Positions 43,902 through 56,418 of a DNA stretch of 64,000 nt are shown in pieces. The DNA comes from an uncultured Pseudomonas sp. (lineage in GTDB: Bacteria; Pseudomonadota; Gammaproteobacteria; Pseudomonadales; Pseudomonadaceae). Numbering within the stretch: position 1 is the stretch's first letter; each line of letters opens with the position of its first letter. The stretch lies in assembly GCF_946886105.1 (NCBI RefSeq), contig NZ_CAMPHV010000008.1:1-64000 (forward strand), given 5' to 3'. Made by a program: the position numbers and the translations under genes. The notes under the pieces were generated by a model. That model worked only from the letters and a program-made list of their open reading frames with translations, made no database searches and was not told where the DNA came from.

Positions 43902-44963
43902 ATGAAGAAACTACTCGGCCTCGTCCTGGCGCTGGTCGTGGCGCTGGCGGCCTATTTGCTCATCACCCCCAGCCCGATCGACCCCTTGGCTTGGGACGCA
44001 CCCGCGAGCCCGGCGTTGACCGGTCCCCTGCAGGCCAACGAGCGCCTGAAGGATGCCGAATTGCTCGCCCGCGGCCAGGTGCATGGCCCGGAAGACACCG
44101 CGGTGGACGACCAGGGCCGGGTCTATGCCGGCCTGCGTGACGGGCGCATCGTCCGTATCGGCGCCGACACCAAGATCGAGCCCTTCGCCGACACCAAAGG
44201 CCGGCCGCTGGGCATGGATTTCGACGCCAATGGCAATCTGATCGTCGCCGATGCCTACAAGGGCCTGCTGCGCCTCGATCCGCAAGGGCAGATCGAAGTG
44301 CTGACCACCGAAGCCGAAGGGGTGCCGTTCAAGTTCACCGACGACCTGGATATCGCCCGCGACGGCACCATCTATTTCAGCGACGCCTCCGCGCGCTTCG
44401 AGCAGCCGCAATACCTGCTCGACCTGCTCGAAGCCCGTCCCCATGGCCGTCTGCTCAGCTACAACCCGGCGACCAAGCAAACCAGGGTGCTGCTCAAGGA
44501 TCTGTATTTCGCCAATGGCGTGGCGCTGTCGGCGGCCGAGGACTTCGTGCTGGTCAACGAAACCTACCGCTACCGCATCACCCGTTACTGGCTGAAAGGC
44601 GAAAAGGCCGGCACTCACGACATCTTTATCGACAACCTGCCGGGCCTGCCGGACAACCTGCAAGGCGACCGCAACGGCACCTTCTGGGTCGCCCTGCCGT
44701 CCCCGCGCAAGGCCGATATCGATAAATTGCACCGCGCGCCCTGGGTGAAAGCGCAAATGGCCAAGCTGCCCCGGGCCTTCTGGCCCAAGCCGTTATCCTA
44801 CGGCTTCGCCATCGCGCTCAACGAGCAAGGCGAAATCACCCAGAGCCTGCACGACAGCAGCGGCGAACACCTGCGCATGGTCACCTCGGTCAAGCCGGTG
44901 GGCGATTACCTGTACTTCGGCAGCCTGGACAACGACCGCATCGGCAAGCTGAAGATTCGCTGA
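43902..44963 (+). CDS. SMP-30/gluconolactonase (strictosidine synthase-like) protein
   Basis: A 353-aa six-bladed beta-propeller protein anchored by one N-terminal helix (LLGLVLALVVALAAYLLITP). GMDFDANGNLIVADAYKGLLRLD, FTDDLDIARDGTIYFSDASARF and FANGVALSAAEDFVLVNETYRYRITRYWL are the conserved strictosidine synthase/SMP-30 segments. It is likely periplasmic-facing. The substrate is unknown; a lactonase activity is a family-level possibility. ATG 43902 has AAGGA upstream. Confidence 0.85.
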   Translation: MKKLLGLVLALVVALAAYLLITPSPIDPLAWDAPASPALTGPLQANERLKDAELLARGQVHGPEDTAVDDQGRVYAGLRDGRIVRIGADTKIEPFADTKGRPLGMDFDANGNLIVADAYKGLLRLDPQGQIEVLTTEAEGVPFKFTDDLDIARDGTIYFSDASARFEQPQYLLDLLEARPHGRLLSYNPATKQTRVLLKDLYFANGVALSAAEDFVLVNETYRYRITRYWLKGEKAGTHDIFIDNLPGLPDNLQGDRNGTFWVALPSPRKADIDKLHRAPWVKAQMAKLPRAFWPKPLSYGFAIALNEQGEITQSLHDSSGEHLRMVTSVKPVGDYLYFGSLDNDRIGKLKIR

Positions 44964-44980
44964 CAGCCTCCATGTAACTT

Positions 44981-45159
44981 GTAGCCTGGGTTGAGCACAG
45001 CGATACCCGGGGCACCCTTTCCCGGGTGTCGCTTCGCTCGACCCGGGCTACGGATTACCTGTGTTTTAGCCCCGTAGCACGGAGCATGCTCTTGTAGCCC
45101 GGATGAAATCCGGGAGCGGTGTGACGCCGGACATTTTCCCCGGATTGCATCCGGGCTAC
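44981..45159. repeat. Two palindromic repeats downstream of the SMP-30 gene
   Basis: Bases 44981-45051 (GTAGCCTGGG ... ACCCGGGCTAC) and 45094-45159 (GTAGCCCGGATGAAATCC ... GGATTGCATCCGGGCTAC). Lying between convergent genes, they may act as a bidirectional transcription block. Confidence 0.75.
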
Positions 45160-45171
45160 AAAAGCGCTGCC

Positions 45172-45768
45172 CTATTGCTCGCCAAGCAGATCCACCGCGC
45201 GCAGATGCTCGGCGTTCCATAGCCGGGCGATCTGCGCGGCGCGGCCGAGCGGTACGGGTTGGTTCTCGAAATCCACCACCACGCAGAAATCGGCATGCTG
45301 CGGACGCGCCGGCAATTGGCTGAAGCGCCCGTCGCTGAGCAGCCATAGGCCGATCCGCTTGCCCGGCGCGGACTTGCGCACCTTGGCCAGGGTGCGCTCG
45401 GTCAGGTCCACCGCGCTGGCCAACGGCGAACCGCCGCCCCCGCCGATCGCGGCTATCCAGCCATCGTTGTAGGCCACGGCCTTGTGCGGGCGTTGCAGCA
45501 ACCGCGCCTGGCCGCCGGCAAAGCCGATCACCGCAAGCTCGCCGCGCTGCCGGTAGATCTGCTCGCTCCAGCACAGCAACAGGCCCTTGGCCAGGGCCAG
45601 GTTGCTGCGTTTGAGCATCGAGCCCGAGCAATCGAGCAACAGGCAATGCAGCAGGCCGCTCTCGCTCGCTTGCGGATGAAAACGCAGGTGCTCCGCCAGC
45701 AGCGCCGCGCTGCCCTTGCTCAACAGCGTGCGCGGCCAGTGGATATGCGGGCTGGCGGCGCTGCCCAT
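45172..45768 (-). CDS. VWA-domain protein, ChlD/BchD C-terminal-like cobaltochelatase accessory subunit
   Basis: At least 198 aa. The core HCLLLDCSGSMLKRSNLALAKGLLLCW has a MIDAS DCSGS motif, preceded by SPHIHWPRTLL and followed by GGGGGSPLASAVDLTE, as in the C-terminal domain of magnesium chelatase subunit ChlD. ATG 45768 gives the minimal protein. The same frame is open upstream to a TTG at 45909, which would overlap chlI by 79 bp and restore an extra 47 residues that look weakly ChlD-like. The ChlD AAA domain is missing. It probably works with the ChlI-like ATPase to power CobN. Confidence 0.75.
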   Translation of the reverse strand: MGSAASPHIHWPRTLLSKGSAALLAEHLRFHPQASESGLLHCLLLDCSGSMLKRSNLALAKGLLLCWSEQIYRQRGELAVIGFAGGQARLLQRPHKAVAYNDGWIAAIGGGGGSPLASAVDLTERTLAKVRKSAPGKRIGLWLLSDGRFSQLPARPQHADFCVVVDFENQPVPLGRAAQIARLWNAEHLRAVDLLGEQ

Positions 45769-45830
45769 CGCGCGCAAGCGCCCTGCCTGTTTGCCCTTCC
45801 CCGCCAGCGACCCGCTCGCAGGCCGTTGGC

Positions 45831-46850
45831 TCAGAGCTTTTTTGTCGGTAGCGGCCTCGCCCCGGCCAGATGCTGAGTCGGTATGGGCTGCGGCGGCAGC
45901 TCGCCCCAATCGCTGCCGCCATCGTGTGGCTGCTGGTCATTGGCCGCGCCGTTGCCTGGGTTGTCCTGGGCGGACGACTGCGGTGCATCCGGTGGATTCT
46001 TGCGTCTGTGCGCCAGCACCAGCTCGGCCACCGCCTCGACATCCGCCGCGCCTATCTCGTCCTTCTGCTGCCAGGCGGCGTGGGCGCAGGCGGCGCGCAG
46101 CAGCACCAGGTCGGCGCGCACCCCTTCCACCCCGGCTGCATAGCAGAGCGCGCTGACCTGGCGGTGCAGCGCATCGCCGAATTCCAGGCGGGCGACCCTC
46201 GCCCGCGCCTGCTCCAGGCGTTCGCTGAGGCGCTGCTGCTCATCGCGCTGCGCCTCGACAAAACCCTGCGGGTCGCGGTCGAACTGCAGGCGGCTACGCA
46301 CGATGCGTTCGCGGGTGGCGGCGTCGATCTGCGGGTCGAGGCGCACGAACAGGCCGAAGCGATCCAGTAGTTGCGGGCGCAACTCGCCCTCCTCCGGGTT
46401 CATGGTGCCGACCAGGGTGATGCGCGCCTCGTGCTGATGGGAAATACCATCGCGCTCGATGCGGTTGACCCCGCTGGCGCAGACATCCAGCAGCAGGTCG
46501 ACCAGGGCGTCGGCGAGCAGATTGACCTCGTCGACATAGAGCACGCCGCCATCGGCGCGGGCCAGCAGACCGGGCTTGAATGCCACGCGGCCGTCTTGCA
46601 AGGCGGCCTGGATATCCAGCGAACCGACCAGCTGTTCCTCGCTGCTGCCCAGCGGCAGGTTGACGAAAAGCCCGCTCGGCAACAGGTCGGCCAGGGCGCG
46701 GGCGCTGGTGGATTTGGCGGTGCCGCGCGGGCCCTCGATCAGCACCCCGCCGATCTGCGGGTCGATGGCGGCGAGCAGCAGCGCCAGCTGCAACTGCGGC
46801 TGGCCATGCACGGCGGAGAACGGGAAATGCGGGCGATTGCTGGAGTTCAT
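45831..46850 (-). CDS. ChlI-type AAA+ ATPase of cobaltochelatase
   Basis: A 339-aa AAA+ subunit resembling magnesium chelatase ChlI. It has Walker A EGPRGTAKST (about 40-49), Walker B GGVLYVDEVNLLADALVDLLLDV (about 103-125) and sensor 1 TLVGTMNPEEGELRPQLLDRFGL (about 151-173). The C-terminus (about 290-339) is a Pro/Gln/Asp-rich tail. Being directly behind cobN and before a VWA protein, it most likely substitutes for CobS/CobT in aerobic cobalt insertion. It starts 4 bp after the cobN stop. Confidence 0.9.
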   Translation of the reverse strand: MNSSNRPHFPFSAVHGQPQLQLALLLAAIDPQIGGVLIEGPRGTAKSTSARALADLLPSGLFVNLPLGSSEEQLVGSLDIQAALQDGRVAFKPGLLARADGGVLYVDEVNLLADALVDLLLDVCASGVNRIERDGISHQHEARITLVGTMNPEEGELRPQLLDRFGLFVRLDPQIDAATRERIVRSRLQFDRDPQGFVEAQRDEQQRLSERLEQARARVARLEFGDALHRQVSALCYAAGVEGVRADLVLLRAACAHAAWQQKDEIGAADVEAVAELVLAHRRKNPPDAPQSSAQDNPGNGAANDQQPHDGGSDWGELPPQPIPTQHLAGARPLPTKKL

Positions 46851-46854
46851 CGGC

Positions 46855-50634
<3,780 letters not shown>

Positions 50635-50637
50635 CGC

Positions 50638-51708
50638 TTAGGCCTCGATCACGGCGGCTTGCAGGGCGCGGGTCAGCTGCTCGGCATCCAGCTGCTGGCC
50701 GATCAATACCAGGTGGGTACCCGGCGTTTCGCCCGGCTGCCAGCGGCGGTCGTAATAACTGTCGAAACGCTGACCGACGCCATGCACCACCAGGCGCATC
50801 GGCTTGTCCTTCAGGGCGACGAAGCCCTTGATGCGGAAGATCCGCTGCTGTTCGACCAGGCTTTGCAGGCAGGCCAGCAGACGCTCGCGGTCTACCAACG
50901 GCAGCTTGACCACCACAGAGTCGAACTGGTCATGGTCGTGATCATGCTCCTCGTCGTCGCCGTGGTCGTGATGGCTTTCGCGCAGGTGGATGCTGTCTTC
51001 CGAGGCGTGGGACAGGCCAAGAAGCAGATCGAGGTCGAGGCGACCGCGGTCGCTGGCCAGTACCTTGACCTGGGCCGGTAGTTCCTCGCGCACCAGAGCA
51101 ATCACCCGCTCGACCGCGGCGGCATCGACCAGATCGGTCTTGCTCAACACCACCAGATCGGCGGCCAGCAGTTGGTCTTCGAACAGCTCGTGCAGCGGCG
51201 ACTCGTGATCCAGATTGGGGTCGGCGCGACGCTGTTCGTCGACCGCCTGCGGGTTGGCGGCGAACAGGCCGGCGGCGGTGGCCGGCACATCGACCAGGGT
51301 CACTACCGCATCGACGGTGCAGGCGTTCTTGATTTCCGGCCAGTTGAAGGCCTGCACCAAAGGCTTGGGCAGCGCCAGGCCGGAGGTTTCGATGAGGATA
51401 TGGTCGAGCTCACCGCGGCGCTCGATCAGCTCGCGCATCACCGGGTAGAACTCCTCCTGCACCGTGCAGCACAAGCAGCCGTTGGACAGTTCGTAGAGTT
51501 GCCCGGCCGCCTCCTTGCCCTCCTCGTCGCAACCAATGCCGCAACCGCGGAGGATCTCACCGTCGATGCCCAGCTCGCCGAACTCGTTGACGATCACCGC
51601 GATACGCCGGCCGTTGGCGTTTTCGAGGATGTGGCGCAGCAGCGTGGTTTTACCGCTGCCGAGAAAGCCGGTGACTATGGTGACGGGGATCTTGGTGGTG
51701 ACCGACAT
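50638..51708 (-). CDS. cobW: CobW GTPase, metal chaperone of cobalamin synthesis
   Basis: A 356-aa G3E-family GTPase. Walker A GFLGSGKTT is near residue 14-22, the metal-binding CxCC motif is NGCLCCTVQEEF (about 78-89), and LSKTDLVDAAAVE is the guanine specificity segment. A His/Asp-rich loop (SHHDHGDDEEHDHDHDQF, about 243-260) suits cobalt or zinc handling. CobW family members in B12 operons are thought to deliver cobalt to the chelatase. ATG 51708 has GGAG upstream. Confidence 0.94.
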   Translation of the reverse strand: MSVTTKIPVTIVTGFLGSGKTTLLRHILENANGRRIAVIVNEFGELGIDGEILRGCGIGCDEEGKEAAGQLYELSNGCLCCTVQEEFYPVMRELIERRGELDHILIETSGLALPKPLVQAFNWPEIKNACTVDAVVTLVDVPATAAGLFAANPQAVDEQRRADPNLDHESPLHELFEDQLLAADLVVLSKTDLVDAAAVERVIALVREELPAQVKVLASDRGRLDLDLLLGLSHASEDSIHLRESHHDHGDDEEHDHDHDQFDSVVVKLPLVDRERLLACLQSLVEQQRIFRIKGFVALKDKPMRLVVHGVGQRFDSYYDRRWQPGETPGTHLVLIGQQLDAEQLTRALQAAVIEA

Positions 51709-51746
51709 GGGACTGCTCCAATTAGGGTAAGGGGACTGCACCGAAC

Positions 51747-52121
51747 TCAGGAGAGCGGCGGAATACGGGCGACAAACTTGCCTTTGATGCCGGCCGGCCA
51801 GGTGCGAAACGGCACCTGTCCCGTGTCCGACTGCTGGTATTTGCGGGTGTAATCGAGCAATGCCTCCGCCGCCTCGCGCTCCGGCTGAAAGTCGCCGAAC
51901 ACGTAGGCGATCTTGCCGGGCGCTTGCAGCACGGCGGTGCAATGCCGTTGGCAGGCCATCAGGCAGCGCGTGCGTTTGATCGTCAGTGGCGGCGCGCCGG
52001 CTTCGAGCTGGGCCTGCAACAGTCCCTCGACCTCGGCGGCGAAGCGTTCGCCCTTGCGCACGGCATCGGGCGCGGCGGCGTCCTGACCGCAGGTTTCGCA
52101 GAGCAGCAGCGTGGTGGTCAT
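51747..52121 (-). CDS. DUF1636 protein, thioredoxin-like [2Fe-2S] type
   Basis: A 124-aa protein. Cysteines in LLLCETCGQD and RCLMACQRHCTAVL match the 2Fe-2S ferredoxin/thioredoxin-like fold of DUF1636, often encoded in B12 and cobW clusters. Its ATG overlaps the btuD stop by 4 bp (ATGA). A role as an electron donor in corrinoid reduction before adenosylation is plausible but is inference. Confidence 0.86.
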   Translation of the reverse strand: MTTTLLLCETCGQDAAAPDAVRKGERFAAEVEGLLQAQLEAGAPPLTIKRTRCLMACQRHCTAVLQAPGKIAYVFGDFQPEREAAEALLDYTRKYQQSDTGQVPFRTWPAGIKGKFVARIPPLS

Positions 52122-52951
52122 GGTTGTTCCTGCAATTGTGGAGGCTGAAGTGGCGCACCCTGCGGCGGCGCGGTGGGCGGGCGACAGGCCCAGGGCAGGA
52201 CGAAGCGCTGCTCCTGGTGCTCGCCGAGCATCGCCTGGACCTGATAGACCTGCTGCAGGTTCTTCGGCGTCAGCACCTGGCGGGTGGTGCCGCAGTCGAC
52301 CACCCGGCCCTGGTCGAGCAGCAGGATGCGGTCGCAGAAGCGGCTGGCCAGGGTCAGGTCGTGCAGCACCACCAGCGCGGCCTTGCCCTGGGCGCATTGC
52401 TGGCGCAGCAGCTGCATCACGTTCAACTGGTGGAAAGGGTCGAGCGCGGCCACCGGCTCGTCCGCCAGCAACAGCGGGCTGCCGACCGCCAGGGCGCGGG
52501 CCAGGCGTGCGCGGGCGCGTTCGCCACCGGACAATTGATCGAAGCGCCGCTGCGCCAGTTCACCCAGGTGCATCTGCGCCAGCGCCTGATCGATGGCCAC
52601 TTGATCCTCAGGGCGCAAGCGCTGCGACAAGCCCCAGCTACCCCGATGTGGCAGGCGGCCGAGGGCGACGTAATCGCGCAGGCGTAGCGGCCAGCTGCTC
52701 TGATCGCCCTGCCCCAGGTAGGCGCAGCGCAAAGCGCGCTGACGCGGCGACAGCTCGCTCAGCAGCTCGCCATCCAGACGGACCTCGCCCCGGTACGGCA
52801 GCAGGTGGGCCAGGGCCTTGAGCAAGCTGCTCTTGCCGGCGCCGTTGGGCCCGATCAGGCCGAGCAGTTCGCCGCGCTCCAGGCTCAGCGACACCTCATC
52901 GACCAGGCGTCGGCCGTCGATCTCGACGCAGATACCGTCCAGGCTCAGCAT
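52118..52951 (-). CDS. btuD: ABC transporter ATPase, corrinoid importer (BtuD-like)
   Basis: A 277-aa ATPase of the iron-siderophore/B12 importer class. Walker A is GLIGPNGAGKSSLL (about 37), the signature DQLSGGERARARLARAL (about 140), and Walker B PLLLADEPVAALDP (about 160). The C-terminal tail is Pro/Gln-rich. It overlaps the permease gene end by 7 bp. Assignment to corrinoids rather than heme or siderophore rests on the operon and the riboswitch. Confidence 0.87.
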   Translation of the reverse strand: MLSLDGICVEIDGRRLVDEVSLSLERGELLGLIGPNGAGKSSLLKALAHLLPYRGEVRLDGELLSELSPRQRALRCAYLGQGDQSSWPLRLRDYVALGRLPHRGSWGLSQRLRPEDQVAIDQALAQMHLGELAQRRFDQLSGGERARARLARALAVGSPLLLADEPVAALDPFHQLNVMQLLRQQCAQGKAALVVLHDLTLASRFCDRILLLDQGRVVDCGTTRQVLTPKNLQQVYQVQAMLGEHQEQRFVLPWACRPPTAPPQGAPLQPPQLQEQP

Positions 52952-53973
52952 GCCGCCCCCATCCGCTGGCGCAGCACCAGCAGCAGAAAGAACGGCGCGC
53001 CGATCATCGCCGTGACCACGCCGAGCATCAGCTCCTGCTCGCCGCTGACCAGGCGCAGCAGGATATCCGCCGCGAGCAGCAACACCGCGCCACCAAGGGC
53101 GCTGCTCAGCAGCAGGCGCGAGGGATGGTAGGCGACCCATTTGCGCAGCAGGTGCGGCACCACCAGACCGATAAAGCCGATGGCGCCGGTCACCGCCACG
53201 CTGGCGCCGACGCACAACGCGGTGCCGATGATGATCTGCACGCGCAGCCGCGGCAGGTTGACGCCCAGGCTGCTGGCTTCGTCCTCGCCGAGGGTCAGGG
53301 CATCGAGTTGCGGGCCGCAGGCGAACAGCAGCAACAGGCCGGCGGCGATAAACGGCAGGCACAGGCGGATATCGGCGAAGCTGCGATCGCTCAGCGAGCC
53401 CATCAGCCAAAGGACGATGTCCTGCACGTCGGTGGGATTCGGCGCCAGATTGATCGCCAGCGAGGTCAGCGCTGCGGTCAGGGCGGACAGTGCGACGCCG
53501 GAGAGGATCAACGTCAGGTTGCTCGCGCTGCGCCGGGCGATGGCGTAGAGCACCAGGGTAGTCAGGGCCGCGCAGCCCATCGCCGACAGCGGCACCAGCC
53601 AGGCGCTGAGGCTGCTCAGGCCGTAATACAGGCAAAGCACCGCGCCCAGGCTGGCGCTGGAGCTGACCCCGAGCAGCCCCGGTTCGGCCAGCGGATTGCG
53701 CAGCAGGCCTTGCAGCGCCGCGCCGGCCGCACCGAGCGACATGCCGACGAGAATCGCCAGCAGCACCCGCGGCAGGCGGATCTCGTTGACGATCACCTGC
53801 TGCTGCACCCGCACGTCGGCCAGGTCGGCGCCGGCCGCGGCAGAAGTCAGCAGCGCGCGGCCGATATCGGCGATAGCCAACGGCACCGAACCGATGCTCA
53901 GCGACAGCAGCAATAGCGTCAGCAAGGCCAGCGCCAGAAGCAAATTGAGCGGGCCGGGAATAAAACGCCTCAT
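52945..53973 (-). CDS. btuC: ABC transporter permease, corrinoid importer (BtuC-like)
   Basis: A 342-aa FecCD/BtuC-type permease with about ten transmembrane helices. RLPRVLLAILVGMSLGAAGAALQGLLRNPLAEPGLLGVSSSA-type family signatures are present, as are AVTGAIGFIGLVVPHLLR and the ATPase-contact region near the C-terminus (GEQELMLGVVTAMIGAPFFLLLVLR). It has 4-bp and 7-bp overlaps with its neighbours. Confidence 0.9.
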   Translation of the reverse strand: MRRFIPGPLNLLLALALLTLLLLSLSIGSVPLAIADIGRALLTSAAAGADLADVRVQQQVIVNEIRLPRVLLAILVGMSLGAAGAALQGLLRNPLAEPGLLGVSSSASLGAVLCLYYGLSSLSAWLVPLSAMGCAALTTLVLYAIARRSASNLTLILSGVALSALTAALTSLAINLAPNPTDVQDIVLWLMGSLSDRSFADIRLCLPFIAAGLLLLFACGPQLDALTLGEDEASSLGVNLPRLRVQIIIGTALCVGASVAVTGAIGFIGLVVPHLLRKWVAYHPSRLLLSSALGGAVLLLAADILLRLVSGEQELMLGVVTAMIGAPFFLLLVLRQRMGAAC

Positions 53974-54812
53974 GGCTGCGCCCCGCTGGCCAGGCTCAGG
54001 GCATCCAGCTGCGCGGCCAGCTCTTCGGCGGCGTGGATCAATTGCCAGTCGCTGCAGCCCCAACGGTTGCCGCTGATGCTCAGCACCGGGCGCGTAGCCA
54101 TCAGTTGCTGCAGACGTTGATGGCGCGAATAGGCGGATTTGGCGTAGCCGTTGTCGATCAGCATATCGGCGACAACGAACAGATCCGGCGGGCTGTCGAC
54201 CAGGTCTTCGAGAGCGTAGCGGCTCCAGCCGGAACGGCCGAGACTGGCCAGATGGTTGCGCAAGCCGACCGCCTGGAACACCGTGTCGACGTAGGTATTG
54301 GCCCCGGCGCTGCCGCCGTTGGCGCGCAGGTAAAGCGCGCTGAGCGGCCTTGGGCGCTGCTGCAAATGCGCCAGGCGCGCCCGCACCTCGGCGACCAGCT
54401 CGCTGCCCGCGGCCTCGCGGCCGATCTGCCCGGCGACCCAGTGGGTGCTGTCGAAAATCTGCTGCCAGGTAGTCGGGTAAGGCACCACGACCGTCTTGAT
54501 GCCGTGGCGGCTGAGCAATTCGGCCTGGTTGTGCGCCTGCCAGCGCCGCGAGGCGAGCACGATATCCGGATTCAGCGCGATGATTTCTTCCGCCGTGGCG
54601 TCGTTCGCCGGAAAAGCCTGGGCCCGCTCGGCCATCGAGGAAACCCGCGGGTCCTGGCTTTTGCGCGATACCGAAAGCAGCTGCGCGGGCGCGGCCAGGC
54701 TCAGCGCCAGCATATCGGCGCAGAGATTGGTCGAGACCACAGTCGGCAACGCCGCGGCTCCGGCCAGCGGAGCGCACAGCGTCAACAGCGCCAGGGCGCA
54801 GGCGCGCAGCAT
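53970..54812 (-). CDS. btuF: Periplasmic corrinoid-binding protein (BtuF-like)
   Basis: A 280-aa helical-backbone substrate-binding protein. The signal peptide (MLRACALALLTLCAPLAGA) leads into LPTVVSTNLCADMLALSLAAPAQLLSVS, then IIALNPDIVLASRRW and GCSDWQLIHAAEELAAQL. No lipobox is evident, so it is a soluble periplasmic protein. Its stop overlaps the btuC start by 4 bp and its start shares one base with the cobO stop. Confidence 0.87.
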   Translation of the reverse strand: MLRACALALLTLCAPLAGAAALPTVVSTNLCADMLALSLAAPAQLLSVSRKSQDPRVSSMAERAQAFPANDATAEEIIALNPDIVLASRRWQAHNQAELLSRHGIKTVVVPYPTTWQQIFDSTHWVAGQIGREAAGSELVAEVRARLAHLQQRPRPLSALYLRANGGSAGANTYVDTVFQAVGLRNHLASLGRSGWSRYALEDLVDSPPDLFVVADMLIDNGYAKSAYSRHQRLQQLMATRPVLSISGNRWGCSDWQLIHAAEELAAQLDALSLASGAQP

Positions 54813-55420
54813 CAGAAGTCGATACCGGCCTGGGCTTTGACGCCGGCGTTGTAGGCGTGTTTGACGTCGCGGATTTCGCTGACGGTATCGGCCAGTTCGA
54901 TCAGTTCGGGCTTGGCCGCGCGGCCGGTGACTATCACGCTCTGGCCGGCCGGGCGGGCGCGAATCGCCTCGATCACCATGGCCGCGTCCAGGTAGTTGTA
55001 CTTGAGCATGTAGGTCAGCTCGTCGAGCAGCACCAGGTTCAGACTGGGGTCGGCGAGCATACGCGCGGCATGCACCCAGGCCTCGTCCGCGGCGGCCTTG
55101 TCGGCGTCCCAGTTCTGCGTGTCCCAGGTGAAGCCGGTGGCCATGGCGTGGTAAGCGACCTGCACGGCGTTCTGCCGCAGGTAGGTGACTTCGCCGGAGG
55201 CCTGGGTGCCCTTGATGAACTGCACCACGCCGACCTGGTGGCCATAGCCCAGGGCGCGGTACAGGGTGCCGAAGGCCGAGGTGGTCTTGCCTTTGCCGTT
55301 GCCGGTGATCAGCACGACTATGCCGCGCTCTTCCTGGGCCCTCTCGATACCCGCATCGACCACGGCTTTCTTGCGTTGCATGCGCTCGGCGTGGCGCTGT
55401 TTTTTCTCATCGTCGATCAT
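54812..55420 (-). CDS. cobO: Cob(I)yrinic acid a,c-diamide adenosyltransferase
   Basis: A 202-aa CobO/BtuR-type corrinoid adenosyltransferase that attaches the 5'-deoxyadenosyl group from ATP to cobalt. The P-loop is ITGNGKGKTTSAFGTLYRAL (about 38-57). VVQFIKGTQASGEVTYL, LNLVLLDELTYMLKYNYLD and VIVTGRAAKPELIELADTVSEI are family motifs. ATG 55420 has AGGAG upstream. It is the first gene of the nine-gene minus-strand B12 operon behind a cobalamin riboswitch. Confidence 0.95.
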   Translation of the reverse strand: MIDDEKKQRHAERMQRKKAVVDAGIERAQEERGIVVLITGNGKGKTTSAFGTLYRALGYGHQVGVVQFIKGTQASGEVTYLRQNAVQVAYHAMATGFTWDTQNWDADKAAADEAWVHAARMLADPSLNLVLLDELTYMLKYNYLDAAMVIEAIRARPAGQSVIVTGRAAKPELIELADTVSEIRDVKHAYNAGVKAQAGIDF

Positions 55421-55611
55421 CAGTCACACTCCTGCCCGGGCCGGATACGGCCATGGCGAATTCCTCGCGCAAGCGCGACGCTTTAGTGCAACCACGGGGA
55501 GCAGGCGCGCGGCGATAAGCCTCGAACCCTGATGACGACTACTGAGGGAAGACCGCCCGAAACGCGGGCATGCAACAGCACCGGCAACCACCCACACCCC
55601 GGGGTACGCAC

Positions 55612-55815
55612 CTTGTTTCGATCAGGCCGGTCTTCTGGCTCACCTTCATTCGAAGTCCGCGCCTTCCCGGGCGGTTGGCCCAGTGGCATATGACGGCTTC
55701 GTCAGGTTTACAGCAGCGGGGGCTGCGCCGGAATGCTCGAGGAATTACCTCAGAGGTCACCGGACTTCCCGTTTCAGCCCATGGCGCGATTGCGCATGAG
55801 CCACCTGTTCGTTGG
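55612..55815 (-). promoter_or_regulatory. Cobalamin riboswitch upstream of cobO operon
   Basis: On the minus strand the conserved series is present in order: AGGTGGCTC, ACGGGAAGTCCGGTG, GCAGCCCCCGCTGCTGTAA, ATGCCACTGGG (B12-box core GCCACTG), GGGAAGG, and GAGCCAGAAGACCGGCCTG. The aptamer ends about 190 bases before cobO. It should turn the importer/cobN operon down when adenosylcobalamin is plentiful. Confidence 0.95.
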
Positions 55816-55900
55816 CCGGCAGGGTACCCCAGTCGGCACCTTCCGGCAATTCGTGGCGGTTGACGGCCTCCGCGCATCATGGTCAGCTAGCGGCCTGTTT

Positions 55901-56101
55901 CAGGTGTCTCGCGTCATGCGCGCGAGGTGAAACGGGAAGCCGGTGGGTTCGACAGGGTCGAACGAGTCCGGCGCTGCCCCCGCAACGGTAAGCGCACGCA
56001 AGGGTCGTCATCGCCACTGTGTCCTCGGACATGGGAAGGCTGACTCTCACTGTCCAGTCGACAGTCGTCGTAAGCCCGGAGACCGGCCTGGAACCTGTTT
56101 G
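55901..56101 (+). promoter_or_regulatory. Cobalamin riboswitch upstream of cbtB-cbtA
   Basis: On the plus strand: AAACGGGAAGCCGGTG, GCTGCCCCCGCAACGGTAAGCG (given here as two blocks, GCTGCCCCCGC and AACGGTAAGCG), ATCGCCACTGTG with the B12-box core, GGGAAGGCTGA, and AAGCCCGGAGACCGGCCTG. It ends about 120 bases before cbtB. It points the opposite way from the cobO riboswitch, about 85 bp away. Confidence 0.95.
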
Positions 56102-56223
56102 GCAACCCGCGGTGGGCGGGGCGCGCCGAAATCGGGTTGGTTCCGCTGTCCGCGCTCGCCCCCGCTTTTGTGCTGCTTCCCTTCCTCGCGTGGCCGTTTT
56201 TCGACTCCCAGGAAGGTTCATCT

Positions 56224-56409
56224 ATGTCCACCAGCACGCTGTCCGCCAGCCCCGCGCTCGCCCTGCCGCTATCCCAACGTCTGATTCTCGCCATCGGCAG
56301 TTGCCTGCTCGGCGCCGCACTGATCTTTTTTGCCGGCTTCGCGCCGATGGAAGTCCTGCATAACGCCGCCCACGACGCCCGCCACAGCGCCGCCTTCCCC
56401 TGCCACTGA
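56224..56409 (+). CDS. cbtB: CbtB, small cobalt transporter subunit
   Basis: A 61-aa protein with one transmembrane helix (LILAIGSCLLGAALIFFAGFAP) and a His-rich C-terminus HNAAHDARHSAAFPCH, the CbtB metal motif. It pairs with CbtA for cobalt uptake and is B12-regulated. ATG 56224 follows AGGAAGG. The gap to cbtA is 9 bp. Confidence 0.95.
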   Translation: MSTSTLSASPALALPLSQRLILAIGSCLLGAALIFFAGFAPMEVLHNAAHDARHSAAFPCH

Positions 56410-56418
56410 GGTCTCGAC

